Position numbers and translations under genes: made by a program. Below the pieces are notes generated by a model that was not told the DNA's origin, did no database searches, and saw only the letters and a program-made list of their open reading frames with translations. Positions 37,147 through 49,309 of a DNA stretch of 64,000 nt are shown here, in pieces; position 1 is the first letter of the stretch; each line of letters opens with the position of its first letter. The stretch comes from Strigops habroptila (lineage: Eukaryota; Chordata; Aves; Psittaciformes; Psittacidae), in NCBI RefSeq assembly GCF_004027225.2, contig NC_044282.2, positions 56,624,397-56,688,396 on the forward strand, written 5' to 3'.

Positions 37147-39963
37147 AAAGCTGGATGTATGAAGTCTTGATGAAGACTTTTGAGATAGGTTCTGGAGCAA
37201 GATTGCTTGTGCTTTCCTCAGCCCAGGCCACAAAAACAGTATTCATGTGTTTGAGGTCTATTGTGCCCTAAAAACACAGTCTGGGCAAGTCTACACTAAG
37301 CACCAACCACCAGTCACCAAACTGTGAAATTGCAAGTTTTGACAAATTCCAGCATCATTTTTGTCAATTAAGTCTTCCAGGACTGTGCCTGGGCATGGCT
37401 TGGGAGATAGCATGGGAAAGGGTCCATTGCAGAGTATATCTACTGCGTTCTGGGAATAACAGTGTGCATCTGCTTGAAGATGTTGTACCCCTGCCCCCAG
37501 GGCTGGAGTATGGTCTGAGGCATGTGTTATTTGTTGGTATAGACAGAATTATTGATTACGTGGCTATTATTTCTTGTGCACTATCTGATATGAGGAAGGA
37601 GATTGGGTTTTGACCCTGATTTGCCAATAACCCCAGCAAATTTGCTGTCCTTGTTAGGAAAAAAGAAAAAAAAGAAATCACTACAAAGATTGAAAATGAT
37701 TTCTGAATACAGCCCTTACCCAGAGGAAAAAAAAATGAGCATGAAAACACTTTTTTCAGGTATTTCACCCTTTTACTGTTTCTTTTCATGTTTATTTGCT
37801 AGTTTGTCTGAGAAAGGATAATAACTTAACTTATAATTTATCTTTCTGAGATCAGAACAAATATGACGACTGCTGGTTAAAAGAAAACTTTGTAAACAGA
37901 TTTGGTTTTGTAATACTGCCTTCAATTAATTATCAGTCATTTATGAACACTTGTCTAAACAGCAGCCAATAAAACAGACATCTCTATTACCACATTTGTG
38001 ATAAACACATCAGCTGGATATTGAATTCTTTCTTAAGTAGAAAAGTTACTTGCATTCACTTAGCATTTTGAAGCCTGTAGTTACAGATATGCTAATGGCC
38101 AGATTCTCAGTTTTTCTCACGCTAACAGCTGTACTTTTAAATGAATCTTTCTCCATTTTTTTTCATGGAGATTCTTTCCCACTGCTCTAAGATTAATCCC
38201 TCCCTAGATGGCTGTGAGGATTGGGCCACCCCCATGGGACAGAGAGGATATAAAAGCAGAGCCCACTTATATCACGGTAGGCATCTGAGTATCAAAATTA
38301 TCTACAAACTGATCATTCCTTCAGTAAAGTTGGTTCAAGTATAAGATTACTCTGGCTTCAAGGACCAGATGTTTCCTTGAAGGCGATATGACTCTGTACC
38401 CTTTTGTGGTACCACCTGTCCCAATCCAACTTGTGGCTCAGGATCCTGTGAAGTGCTCTGTGTCAGACAAAAGCTGCTAAATCAAAGCAAAATAATAAAA
38501 CATGAGCCGAGAGAAGATCAGAAGAGGAAGGGCTGGAGGCTGCAGGTAGTTTTCATCTCTGTCTTTCGTATCAAGACAGACTTGGGCAGGCTGAGCTTGG
38601 AGTAGCTGCTCAGTAGAATGAAAGCAAGTGGAAAATATTTGAAGGCAAATAGCCTCTTCTGGCTCACAGGTTGGGAAACTTATTTGGCAAAAAAAGAATA
38701 AAAAGAAAAAAAGATCCTCTTGTTCTTCCAACTGTGTTTCTGTACTGTCCTGCAGGACAAGAAAGGGCCTGGAGGGGCTGGTGGAGCTGGTGTCTGTGGT
38801 AGGTTAGCTGTGACCTTGCTAGGAGAAGTCCCTGCAGCTATCAGCTCTTGAGGATATGATCAGACAGCCTGCCAGCTCCACGTGGGCAAGAAGTGAAGTG
38901 TCTCTTTGAATTTTTCAGAAAAATTCTCCACTCTTTCCTCTGCTTAGTACATTTGGAAAGTTCTCTTTCTTATCTCTGATAGACCAAGTGTTAAGATGAC
39001 CCTCTTGCCTAAAAAGGATAGACTATGAGCCCTGACTGTGCCAGGGACACAAAACCAGGTTAACCTGTACCAGAACTAGTTATCCCAACATAAACAAACA
39101 ACAGAAAGACAGCAGAAACTCATCAAAGCAAGGGTGGGGTTTAAGGTGCTCTTTTTGCATTGCCATTCTTCAGTTATGAACTTATATTTCCTTATTAGTC
39201 TCTGCGGTAAATTCCACCTTCACACCACCAGGTTGTAGACAGCAGGTTCCTTGTATGTGAGGCTCATTCCTTCCCATCTAGCAGTTGAGAGCAGTGACCA
39301 TGTCAAAGACTTCAAAGAAAATATTCTCCACTGATCTCCCAGATGACCTTGGTCAGCCGTTTCATGCCTTTCCCTCCCAGCTCTTCAACTTTTTAGTTTT
39401 CTCAGCACTTGCTGGAGGACATGGCCTTTTTTGCTGTGCCAGGCCTTCTGGAGACCTTGCCATGATGTAACAATAAAGAAGCAAATGGAAGGTTGGTTGG
39501 ATAGAGAGAAAAGCAAGATGCAATTGCTAGCCCCTTCAGTTAGTAATGACTCCTCATCACTGTGGATCTGGGATGGATGTCAACCACTTGCCAAAGGCAG
39601 TAAGTCCAGCAGCACTTCGCAACTTTCCTACAATAGCTACTCTTCTGTGGACAGAAAAAATCCCACCTGATTTCCTTTACTAAATATTCAGTTAATGTGT
39701 GGAAGTGTTTCTGTGCTAGCATTTTCTAATCTCAGCCATACCTATGAGTTTTCAAACTGCCTTTGGAGCCCCTCACTGTACTGGCTGTGTGAGCTGTTGG
39801 AGGGCTCTGAACTTCTCTCTCTGGATTTACAACTGCTGGGTAATCTTGCTATCTGTAACAAAAATTAAAACAAATTCAGATACTGCATGCTAGCAAGGCA
39901 AGAGAATGATGAGCCTTAGAAAATATGTGCTATACTATCAGCCAGAGAAAGATGCTTTTAGGC

Positions 39964-40006
39964 AGAAGAGAGGAGAGAAGAAGAGAGAAGAGAAAAAGAG
40001 AGGAGA
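39964..40006 (+). repeat. (GA)-rich polypurine tract
   Basis: Forty-three bases of G/A only on the plus strand, built of agagag and agaag words. Confidence 0.9.
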
Positions 40007-42825
40007 TCCTTAACCAACATTAACGGATAAAATATATATTCTGTGGTAGAAGTGGGAGGAACTTTATAAGGACAAAATTAGATTAATAAATATGTCAAAA
40101 ATTATGTAATGTCCTTTATGTATATGCAGTATGCATATTACATACATATCTTTCTTAAACGATGATGTAGGTGAGGTTGTGCCATTTGAAAATAGTAAGC
40201 TAAGAATAAAACTTGCATTAAACCTTTTAAGTCATTAAAACATAGAATATCCCTACGCAGAGCTCTGCACAGTTGATATCACAGAATTTACGGTGAAGAA
40301 ACCTGCTGATTGGTTTTCCAAGAGGGGTGAATTGAGTTGGCAAAATCATGATCTTGCATTTCTACAGAAAGCTTTTAATTTATGCAGCCCCCAGATCTTG
40401 CACACTCCTAGTGCAAACAGTGAGACATGCTGTGCATGGCTGGGACTTGAGCTGAAAAGCAGCTTTAAATATGGATGAAACAAAGTCTTCAATAATGTAG
40501 GAAAGCGGGTGCTGGGTGTGATGGAAAAGAAAGGGAAAGACAACGTGAGGCAGAAAAGGAAAGCTGTAATATGTTTTATACCTCTGTTGCTCACTGTATT
40601 AGCCCTGTTCTCTGTTTTCCTACCTACCAATGTGCAAGATTCCCATGCAGAGAATAGATAGTAAAGGAAGTTCTTGGTAGTGGGGCTGTGAAGCATCCTA
40701 CAAAGGGAGTGAGGGGTGACAGGGCATCTGAGCACTGCAGAGATGATCACATGCGGTGGCACATATTGCCAGGGATTCACTGGGTGTGGATTAGCCTCAC
40801 TCTTACACTGGTTAGGCCATTTGGGAACAGGAGCTTTGAGTGAAGTGCTTGGAGATCTTTGATGACACTAGCAAGTGTGATCTGGTGGCAGAGGAAGGAT
40901 TTCCAGCTAAAAAGAATTACAAATCAAAGACAAGCTGGGAATAATTTATTGGTGGGCAGCTCTAGTAAGACACAGAAATTCTGTTGAAGCATTTTTGAGT
41001 CCTTAACCCTGCTCACACGGTGGTGGGCAATCCCTGCGCTATGACAGTTCTGCATACCCAGCAGCTGCCTGATGAGACATTGGGCAACCCTCCCACAGCC
41101 GTGAGTTGTCCAGATCAGCTTTTCTCCCTGGTTTTATGTTTTGGCACCAAACGTGCCCTCCTCCAACCTACTCTTGCTGCTGTCACAGCCAGGGAGCTGC
41201 AGGGGGGGATCATGACTTGTGAGACTGGCATGTCACTACCTGGCTAATGCAGAAAAGTTTTGGTCTGTTAATGACCTACAACTAAGACAGAAAAAGTCAG
41301 TCTGCACCAGAGGTGTATAATGTTTCCTGAATATGTATGATGGCAAACGTTTTGGTGTCTGCCAGAATAATTCTTCTTTAAAAAATACCAATTGCACAAA
41401 TCCTACAGCCTGCTCGTCTGAGAAGGCAAAGGGCAGTCCTGCCTACCTATCCCCTGCCTTTGAAAGCAAAGCACATTGCAGAGAATTTAAGTTTATTGCA
41501 GCCCAGCTATGTAGGGCACACAGTTGGGATTAAAGATCAAACTCATAATGGGCCAGTCTACCACAACTAATTTCCTTGTGCAGTTGGTGGGAAACCTGGG
41601 AGGTGGCACTGAATATCTCCACAGGGGGTCCTGAACACCTAATGTGTATCCTCCCACAATATATAGGGAACATAAATAGCACCTATAGGACTGGTTCAGT
41701 GGGCACCTAAGTGTGCCCAAGTTAGGTACCTAAGCAAGACAGAAAAGTTGCCCTTGTGTAAGACAGGGTTTTGCTTTTCTTACACCTTGCATAGTTGTTT
41801 CCACCAGCATCACACAAGTGTTGTCAGTCTGATGGGGAGGTGTTTTTCTTACCACATACATAGTGTATTTTTTCACATATCAACTGCTTCATAAAGGGTG
41901 CTACGAGCCCAAAGTGGCCATGGAACGTTTTGCTGCTTCTGTGCTAAATCACATATTACCTGTGCTAAGGCATGCACTTACCTATGCTGCATGTAGTACC
42001 ACCCATAAAATTTCAGCTGAATCTTTTTCTATAAGGAGTTACAGTACTCTTGAAATCAAAAGCATCTGTGAAACAATGTCTACTTTGCCCTTAATTTTGT
42101 CTTGGAGATAAAAAAGAGAAGGGCGGTTTCATTTTGGTATGTTCTTAACAAAATTCTTCAATTTTTTTTAATTGAATGTTTTGAATTTTGAATTTATTTG
42201 AAATAATATTTCTTTCAAAGTATTATTTCAAAATTATTTGCAAAATATTTTGCTCTTACATTATACTTTAGGTTAGAAAATAAAGGAGAAAACCAAAAGT
42301 TACTTGGAAAGGAAATATTTTCCCATGTTCAAACTTTGGGGAAGGAGACATCACTCTGAAAATCACAGAGAAATGAAGTCACCCCACCAACTCTGCCTGG
42401 CAGGATCCTGCATGGCTGAGGACACAGCCCACTTGCTGTGGACATAAATGTATCCCCCCACATGGTAATCTGGCTGTTGTTAATACCATTTTTCATTGGA
42501 GACAATGGGCCAAGTGTTAACGGACAAAATGATCCTTTCTTCCAGTTTTCCAAGCAGGTTTAGTCTGTAGACCAATTTGCAGTTCATTAAAAAGAAAGAT
42601 GCTGTTAGCAGTACTTCAGTATGCAATGCAATCTTTTGTGTGATGGGACCTGTGACTTAAATATAAATCACTCTTTTCCTAACCATTTTCCAGGATAGTT
42701 TCTTAGAGCAGATTTTGATTCATTAAAAAAATACAGTAACAAATTCAGTACTGAGCAGATGCAACATAGAAATATTCATATGTATTTTCCTCCTGAAAAT
42801 CCATGCTACAGTTTGCTCGTGTTAG

Positions 42826-42842
42826 AATCATAGAATCAGAGA
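42826..42842 (-). mobile_element. Possible CR1 terminal remnant
   Basis: agaatcatagaatcaga resembles the reversed CR1 terminal octamers, but no further CR1 sequence follows. It could be chance. Confidence 0.3.
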
Positions 42843-44165
42843 CTAGTTTGAGGTAAAGAGTAAGGAGGTTTTTGACTCCTGTCCTACTGAATGAGTTTTT
42901 ATTCACAAATCAGTACAAAACATCCCCCAAAAGAGATTGCACCACATAGACTTTTGGAATCAGATGACAAACTTCTTCAGGAGAGACAGTATGGTAATAA
43001 ATGCTTTACCAAGGTTTGTGGTTTGTTGGGTTTTTTTTGTTAAGTAAAGTAGCATTAATTTTCCTGTCTATAATAGATTTTCCATCCACACATAAAAACC
43101 ACTGGTCACCCAGTGGATGCACAACAGAGTTATTGCTGTAAATTGCATAGAAAGTTGGCACAGCAGCAAAGAAACGTGAACATTTCTGAACATTTACAAA
43201 CGTCTGTCCAGTCCTTTCTTTCCCCAGGCTTCGAATTAGCACAAGTATTAGGCTTTAGGTATATACCCTAGCATAAATTTCATAAGCTTGACAAGCTAAG
43301 AGCTCCACTGTTCTCATAAATCATTTAATGTTTTGGTTTTGAGAAAAATTCAGTTTTAAAGAAAAGGTATTTTTTTCTCCTAAAAGAATAAAGCTGGTAT
43401 CCTTAAAACTTTTACAATCTTCTTGCCTCTAGTATAAGATTTTGGAGATGGGAGAAAGGGGAGACATCATTGAAGGGAAATTTGTGTTATATAAATGCTA
43501 AATACTGTAATTGCTTATGTTCAGTGGTCTTTTCATCAGAATATTCACCTTGAAAGGAAAGTTTAAAGCAGGTAATGACCTGACAGGTAATGTCACTACT
43601 TAACAGATCAGAACAAAGCTCCTTTAGGAATGCTTCTGATACTTTTCTTGTGGAAAACCCAATTACTCTTTGAAGCAGCAAAAATGACAAGGAAAATAAG
43701 ACAGAATAGGACTTTTATGACTTCCTTTAGAGCAGCTAAATAAAAGGTAACCAGGACAGAGAATAGCCCACAATGAAACTCAGAGAAAGTCTACTGCACC
43801 CTTAAACCATTTGAACTGGGTTTTCCTGTAGCCACTTCATTGAGGATACAGTGGACAGAAAGGGCAACATCTCAGATGCTGTTCTGTGAAGGAGCAGATT
43901 GGGGTGTGGGATGGTGATTTTGGTGCAGGACCACATATTCAAGAGTTCATATTCTGCTCTGCCTCAGATCCTTCTTTCCCTTACGTTGATTTTCCCATCA
44001 TGAAGGAGTGCTCTGGTGCTGCTGGAGAAATTCAGTCAGAGAGATGTTGGAGTTTTATGGGCAATCATCTCATGCCTCTTCCATGTAACACCAAGAGGTC
44101 AAAGACATAAAAGGTTTATAAGGCAATCTAAACCCATTCCTTGGCCTATGCAGGATTATGAGGAA

Positions 44166-44465
44166 ATCCTAATAGAAAAATTAATTCAGATTGGATTGGA
44201 TTGGAAATCAGTCCTGTGGGCTGGAAACTGGCTGAAAGATTGTAAACGAAGAACCATGATAAATGATAACGTAACAAGTTTATGGGAGATATCTTGCAGG
44301 GTGTCTGGAGAATTTGTGTTAGGTCTGGTCTCATCTAAAATCTCTATTAATTATTGGGAAGTGGAATTGAATTGCACAGGAATGAAATTCACAGATAATA
44401 TTAAGCAAAGAGGACATGTAGCAGCAGCTGAGTCAGAGAATTTACACAGACAGCACCTGAGCAGT
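44166..44465 (+). pseudogene. Fossil LINE reverse-transcriptase fragment with open frame (CR1/L2-like)
   Basis: Inside a 150-codon open frame (44,016-44,468), the residues from ILIEKLIQIGLD to KFTDNIK align without any gap to the CR1 reverse transcriptase at 5,289-5,528 ([12 protein letters not shown] to KFADDTK). I count 23 identities in 80 positions. The landmarks are in order: NWLKD against NWLDG, the VLGLV motif-B remnant against VLGPV, and KFTDN against KFADD. The catalytic motif-C pair is mutated and motif B is degraded, so it is inactive. It lies in PTCHD4 intron 1, sense orientation. The absence of stops over 300 bases in something so diverged is unusual but may be luck. Exaptation is possible but unsupported. 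Confidence 0.72.
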
Positions 44466-44604
44466 TAGAAACCTGAACAGAAAACAAAACAATTTTCTGA
44501 AGAGTTTTGGTTACATTCTGGTCCTCAAAGGGCAGTCTAGTGTCATCCCTAGAGACAGATTCCTATTAGCTGAGTTTTGTGAATGTCAAATTGAAGATGC
44601 AGTG

Positions 44605-44672
44605 CTTAAATGATATGACCAAAGTCAAAGAAAAGTTGATGTTAAAGTTGGGATTTTGCAACCCCCACAGAA
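44605..44672 (-). mobile_element. MIR-like SINE core fragment
   Basis: tgatatgaccaaagtcaaag followed by aaaagttgatgttaaagttg and ggatttt matches the reversed MIR core pattern (tgacttgcccaaagtcacac, gcaagt, ggcaaagctgggatt) with one small gap. It lies about 140 bases downstream of the fossil reverse transcriptase. Confidence 0.5.
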
Positions 44673-47099
44673 AGGGCACTTGGTTTTACTTCTGACTCTG
44701 ACACTGCTTTGCAAGTACGGACATTTCACTACTTGGTGTTGTCCTTCATCCTTAGCCTTCTTGCAGGTCAAGTTCTGCAGGTCAAAGGCAGCTCCATACG
44801 TTGAGTTCGAACAGTGCTTTGGAGGCTGTGATAATCATTGAAGCCTTGATAGACTATAGTTTTGCGTTGGTCCTTCTGTTATCTTTCCAGAACGAAATCA
44901 GTCATCTTCTGGAGCTTTGCGCTGTGTGGAGTTTGGATGTGTCAACCTCAAAGTTGTTTTGCCATGTTGTGCATCATCTGATTGTTCCCCAGCACTTCAA
45001 ATTAGAATATCTTCAGACCCCTAATTTCACAGATTGGTTCCATTTTATCACTGTTGAGTATTGTCATTCACTAATTATATTCTGGTGGTGCCAGGGAAAA
45101 ATTCCTACAGCAGTCTTAAACTCAGCTGAGCAGGATAGTTACAAAATATTCAGCTGGATCATTTCTAGTACTTTCAGTCAAACTTGAGTGTGATTGCAGA
45201 CCAAGCCTCTAGGAACAGGTTGGTGATGTTTGCAAAATGGATTGTGGAGTCAGGCCATTTTTCCTCCTCTTCTTGACAAACATCCGCAATGTCAGGGCAT
45301 TTGTTCCAGTGGATGTTTCCTAGTCTGGTCTTCAGAGTCAGGCTGTGGCCCTGCCCTGACACTGACGGTCCTTGATGTAGCAGTTGTAGATGCTCATACA
45401 GAAAGTCACGATGGGAATACTCATCCAAAAGATGGGATATATTTCTTCTAATTTGGGCCCTTATATATTCAGCACCTCATCGAAACTGGGACAAATGTGC
45501 AGTGAGAGGAGAGAAGGGTGAACCTCCAGAAGCAATGCATTTCACTTTTTCTAAACAATTACATTAGGATGTGGTGAACTCACCCTTCCGAGACACCATG
45601 GACCAGAGAAAGAATGTTCATATTATGAATTTACCTTTCAGATTAGGTTAAAATTAGGTAAAATGAATCCCACTATATATTTATTTCAAATCACACACTA
45701 AAAAAAAATTGAGTTCCATGAAATTTCCATAAGCATGGGAATATGCTAAATATGAAAATATTTATAGAAAAAACTTATGTCATGTGAAGCATTCCAAATG
45801 ACCTAGGGAATAATCTACATTTGAACTGACATGAGAAAAAACTTTTCAGAATAATTTCATGGGGAAAATCAAAGCTTCTTCTCAAGTCCTTTGCAGCTTT
45901 GTCTCACACTGAATCTCCGAATTTTTGCAAATTATTATTAGATAGTTGCAAAAGAACTAAAATACATTCATCTGAATAAGGAATTAGCTTTCACTGAAGG
46001 CACCGGAATTAAATGCCATACTCCTGCAAAATAGATTGCCAGATATTGGCAGTTTATTGCATCAGTGAGACTGAGATTTTGCAGAGTGCTCAGAAAACAA
46101 ATGCTGTGATTTTATCATCTGGAAATACTTTTTCATCTGATTACTCTTTGGCTTACTTTATCAGAGTTTTTCCCTCAGTATTCATTTGTTTGAAAGCCAA
46201 AGGTGGCTAGATACCATGAGGTCGCACCATCTGCAGCACTTTTGTTTCAAAATTAAAAGTCCAATCCTTGTTTTTCTGCCAGAACCAAAACCTTTCCAAA
46301 TAGATTATACTAATAGAAATTGAAAAATCGCTTTGCACTCCAAGGGACTTTGAAAAACCTTTTTAAAAAATATGTATTACATTAAAGTAACAGTAAAATA
46401 CCTATTTGAGAAAAATAAAAAGTTTCGATGTCTTGCAGGGAAAGGTCTCAGATAAGATGAAAAAGTGGCTGTCATTGTTATTACTATTATTTGCAATTAA
46501 TACACTACATTTCTCCAGAAATGTTTATACACAGTAACTAAATATTCATCTTACTTGGTATCTTGAACTCATTCTTAACAATAGTATTACACCAATATAT
46601 AAATCTAGGAACACATATAATCTAATCTTAAGCATTTAATGAAGGTACTTAATTTAGGTTTTGGGACATTGCAGGATTTAAGAGGACTGAAAACACTAAG
46701 AATGAGATCCGCCTTACTGAAGATCAAAATCACCCTTGGAAGGGGCCCATTTTTCTCTTCTCCTTGAGCAGGCAGCCTGGTAGACCTGGCATATCTAACC
46801 TAGCAGGTTTGCTTAAGATCCTGACTCAGGACCTTAGAGCCTAAATTCTGGCATTTCATGGTTTGTGTCTTCTGGCTGAAGAGGCACATCCAAGACAGAA
46901 ATTCTATCTGAAGTTAATAGCTACCATGTACTCCCAGAACAGGACAAATACTCAGCCATGAAATACCGCCACCTTGAGGATGAAGCTACTCAGGTGTTGC
47001 ATAGCTGACACCACTGCCGGACTTTGGGGTTGGAGCACAGGAATTAAAGAAACCCTCTGCCACCTGGCAGCAAGGAGGGAATTAAATCTTTCTCTCTTC

Positions 47100-47219
47100 T
47101 TTTTTGGTTTTTTTTTTTTTTTTTTTTGTTTTTTTTTTTGTTTTTTTTTTTTTTTTTTGTTTGTTTGGTTGGTTTTTTTTGTTTGTTTGTTTGTTTTGGT
47201 TTTTTTTGTTTGTTTTTTT
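47100..47219 (+). repeat. (T)n/(TTTG)n low-complexity tract
   Basis: Long T runs broken by single G, passing into TTTG and TTGG units. On the minus strand this is A-rich, like an old poly(A)/microsatellite. The Lys-rich or Phe-rich frames through it are artefacts. Likely to be assembly-sensitive. Confidence 0.95.
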
Positions 47220-49271
47220 CCTTTTTCGTTTTCATTGAGTTTGCATAAACCTGGATTATTTTCCAAACCATTTCACCACATGCCATAGGAAGTGATGCTC
47301 CCAAGCTTTGCAGGGAGGAGGTGTAGGCTCAGGAAAGAGAAGGAAGAGACGTCTCCTTTGGCAGCATCACCAGTTCAATACTGTGAAATACAGTGACTGA
47401 AGAAACTCTAGTGCCAGATGGGAAGATCTTTGGAGCATGGGCAGCTTTCTCCAGCTGTGTGTTTGCACAGTACTTTGCACAGCAGTGTCCTGGGCTGTGC
47501 CAGAACTTCACTGGTGAGCAGTAATTACGGTGTGGACCAAGACCTCAGTACCTGCTCTACCCTCTGTGATCGTTCCAGGCTTCTGCAGCACAAAGGCTGC
47601 ATGAAGATGAACTGTTCCCAGCATGTGGAGCTTGATCAGTGGCAGTTGGTAGCAATTCCCATAATCTCTAGATGAAGGTTTTGGGCTGAAGCAAAATTAT
47701 AAGGTTGTTGCATGCTGTTGTTTAACATTTGTTTATCATTGCAAACATGGTCTGTGCAGACTGAGACAGCACGAGGCACCCTCTCCCACAGAGTATGGTT
47801 AAAGAAGTAGAGCTGCCCCTTGTAGTGTTATCAAACTTCCAGTGGGAGAGCTCTCCAGGGATGGGAGGCAATGAGAAGCCCAAAGTGGAGATGATACCAT
47901 GAGCTTTACTTTTTTGACTGGAATAAGAATTAGAGAAAACATGTAAAAGAATCACACATGAAGGCACCTTCATCTCTATGGGCTACTAAGAACATAAAAT
48001 TTTATCATGAAGAGCATGTGTTACAAGGTGATCTTGAGACAGATTTTACAAATATAAAAACTACCTGCTGGTGTTCATACATGGGGGCGAAAAGTCTCTT
48101 TGAACATACTGAGTTCAAAAGTACCTTGGGTAGGAGTCAGCTATCTCATATGCAGATCCAGAAGCCCAGCTTCTGTTATATTTTAGTGCATAAGTACAGG
48201 TCTATTTAAATGCCTCATTCCCACTCCCTTTTTCCAAACTCTTGTCCAACATTATTAAAAAAAAAAAAAAGGAAAAAACCATCTGAAACTAGACATTTTT
48301 TTTGGCTCTCTCCAGCTAACAAATGGCCAAACTCATTAAAAACCAGTGTGTGCTGGAAGGAAGGGGATGAAGCTTTAGGGTAGAAAAATTGCTTCACAAT
48401 GCCAAATTTGAGATTAAATAAAAAAAAAAAAGGAGGAAAAACTGACTAATTATCTCTTTAAAAGGAGGAATATTCTGCTGGGAGTGTTAAGTGTCCTTAA
48501 CTGTATCCGTTTTGTGCAGTGACTTGTTTTATCTTATTGAGCACTGTGAGAGTGGAAGCTCCTGATAGGACTCTGGTAAGAGCACAGCAGTGCCTTGCAT
48601 TTGAAGGCTGAGCTTCGTTAATCTCCAAACTGCTTAGCTGGAGGTTAACCTTTAAAGCACACTAGCCCCAAAATCTTGTCACATCATGCTTGGCTCCTTG
48701 TCTGATTCTCTGTTATTTCTTTTCTTCTTGCCTTTGATAAAACATTATTGCAGCATTTCAGTACTTTGGCTGCTGGTCCCCAGAGAAACCAGGAAGAGCA
48801 GAGACAGAAAATTAAAGAGATGTTTGCCAACATAAAACATAATTTAAAAAGAAAAAAACACCCTTTCCTGTGTCATTATTGAAACTTCAGATTGTAAGAG
48901 CTTAAATGATTCTTGTGGATATACTTTACTCCTCACTTTTTATTCTCTGCTTTTTATTTTTTAACATTTCCTTTAGATGGAGTAATAAAACCAGCCAAAT
49001 CCAACTCCTTTTGCTTCCTGGCAGGTTTTCTTTCTAATTCTTGTGTGTATTCGACTTCAAGCAGTGCGGAGAAAACAATTAGAAGAGCTACACAGTGGGA
49101 TGCAGACAAAGCAAGAAGGCCTACAAACCTTCCAGTGAAAACCTGTGATCCCTTTTCAGAATCTCCTTTTAGTGACAATTTTTGGTTCTCATGCTGATTC
49201 CCAAAACCCTTCAACCTGGGCATAAGAAGCGTGTGGTGAAGTTTTGCAAACAATTTTCTGCTTTTTTCTCC

Positions 49272-49309
49272 TTATTTATTTATTTAGTTTGTTAGTTAGT
49301 TAGTTAGTC
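49272..49309 (+). repeat. (TTAT)n-(TTAG)n compound microsatellite
   Basis: About three TTAT units followed by about five GTTA/TTAG units. Confidence 0.9.

Noticed and set aside
38249..38256. TATAAAAG, a perfect TATA-box match within intron 1
   Set aside because: Isolated match; no downstream open frame or other promoter element. Expected by chance in AT-rich DNA.
40346..40780. 144-codon minus-strand open frame in intron 1
   Set aside because: Composition is Ser/Phe/Leu-rich, as expected from pyrimidine-rich DNA; no domain or supporting signals.
46952..47304. Lys-rich (minus) and Phe-rich (plus) open frames of about 100 codons
   Set aside because: Produced entirely by the T/G low-complexity tract at 47,100-47,219.
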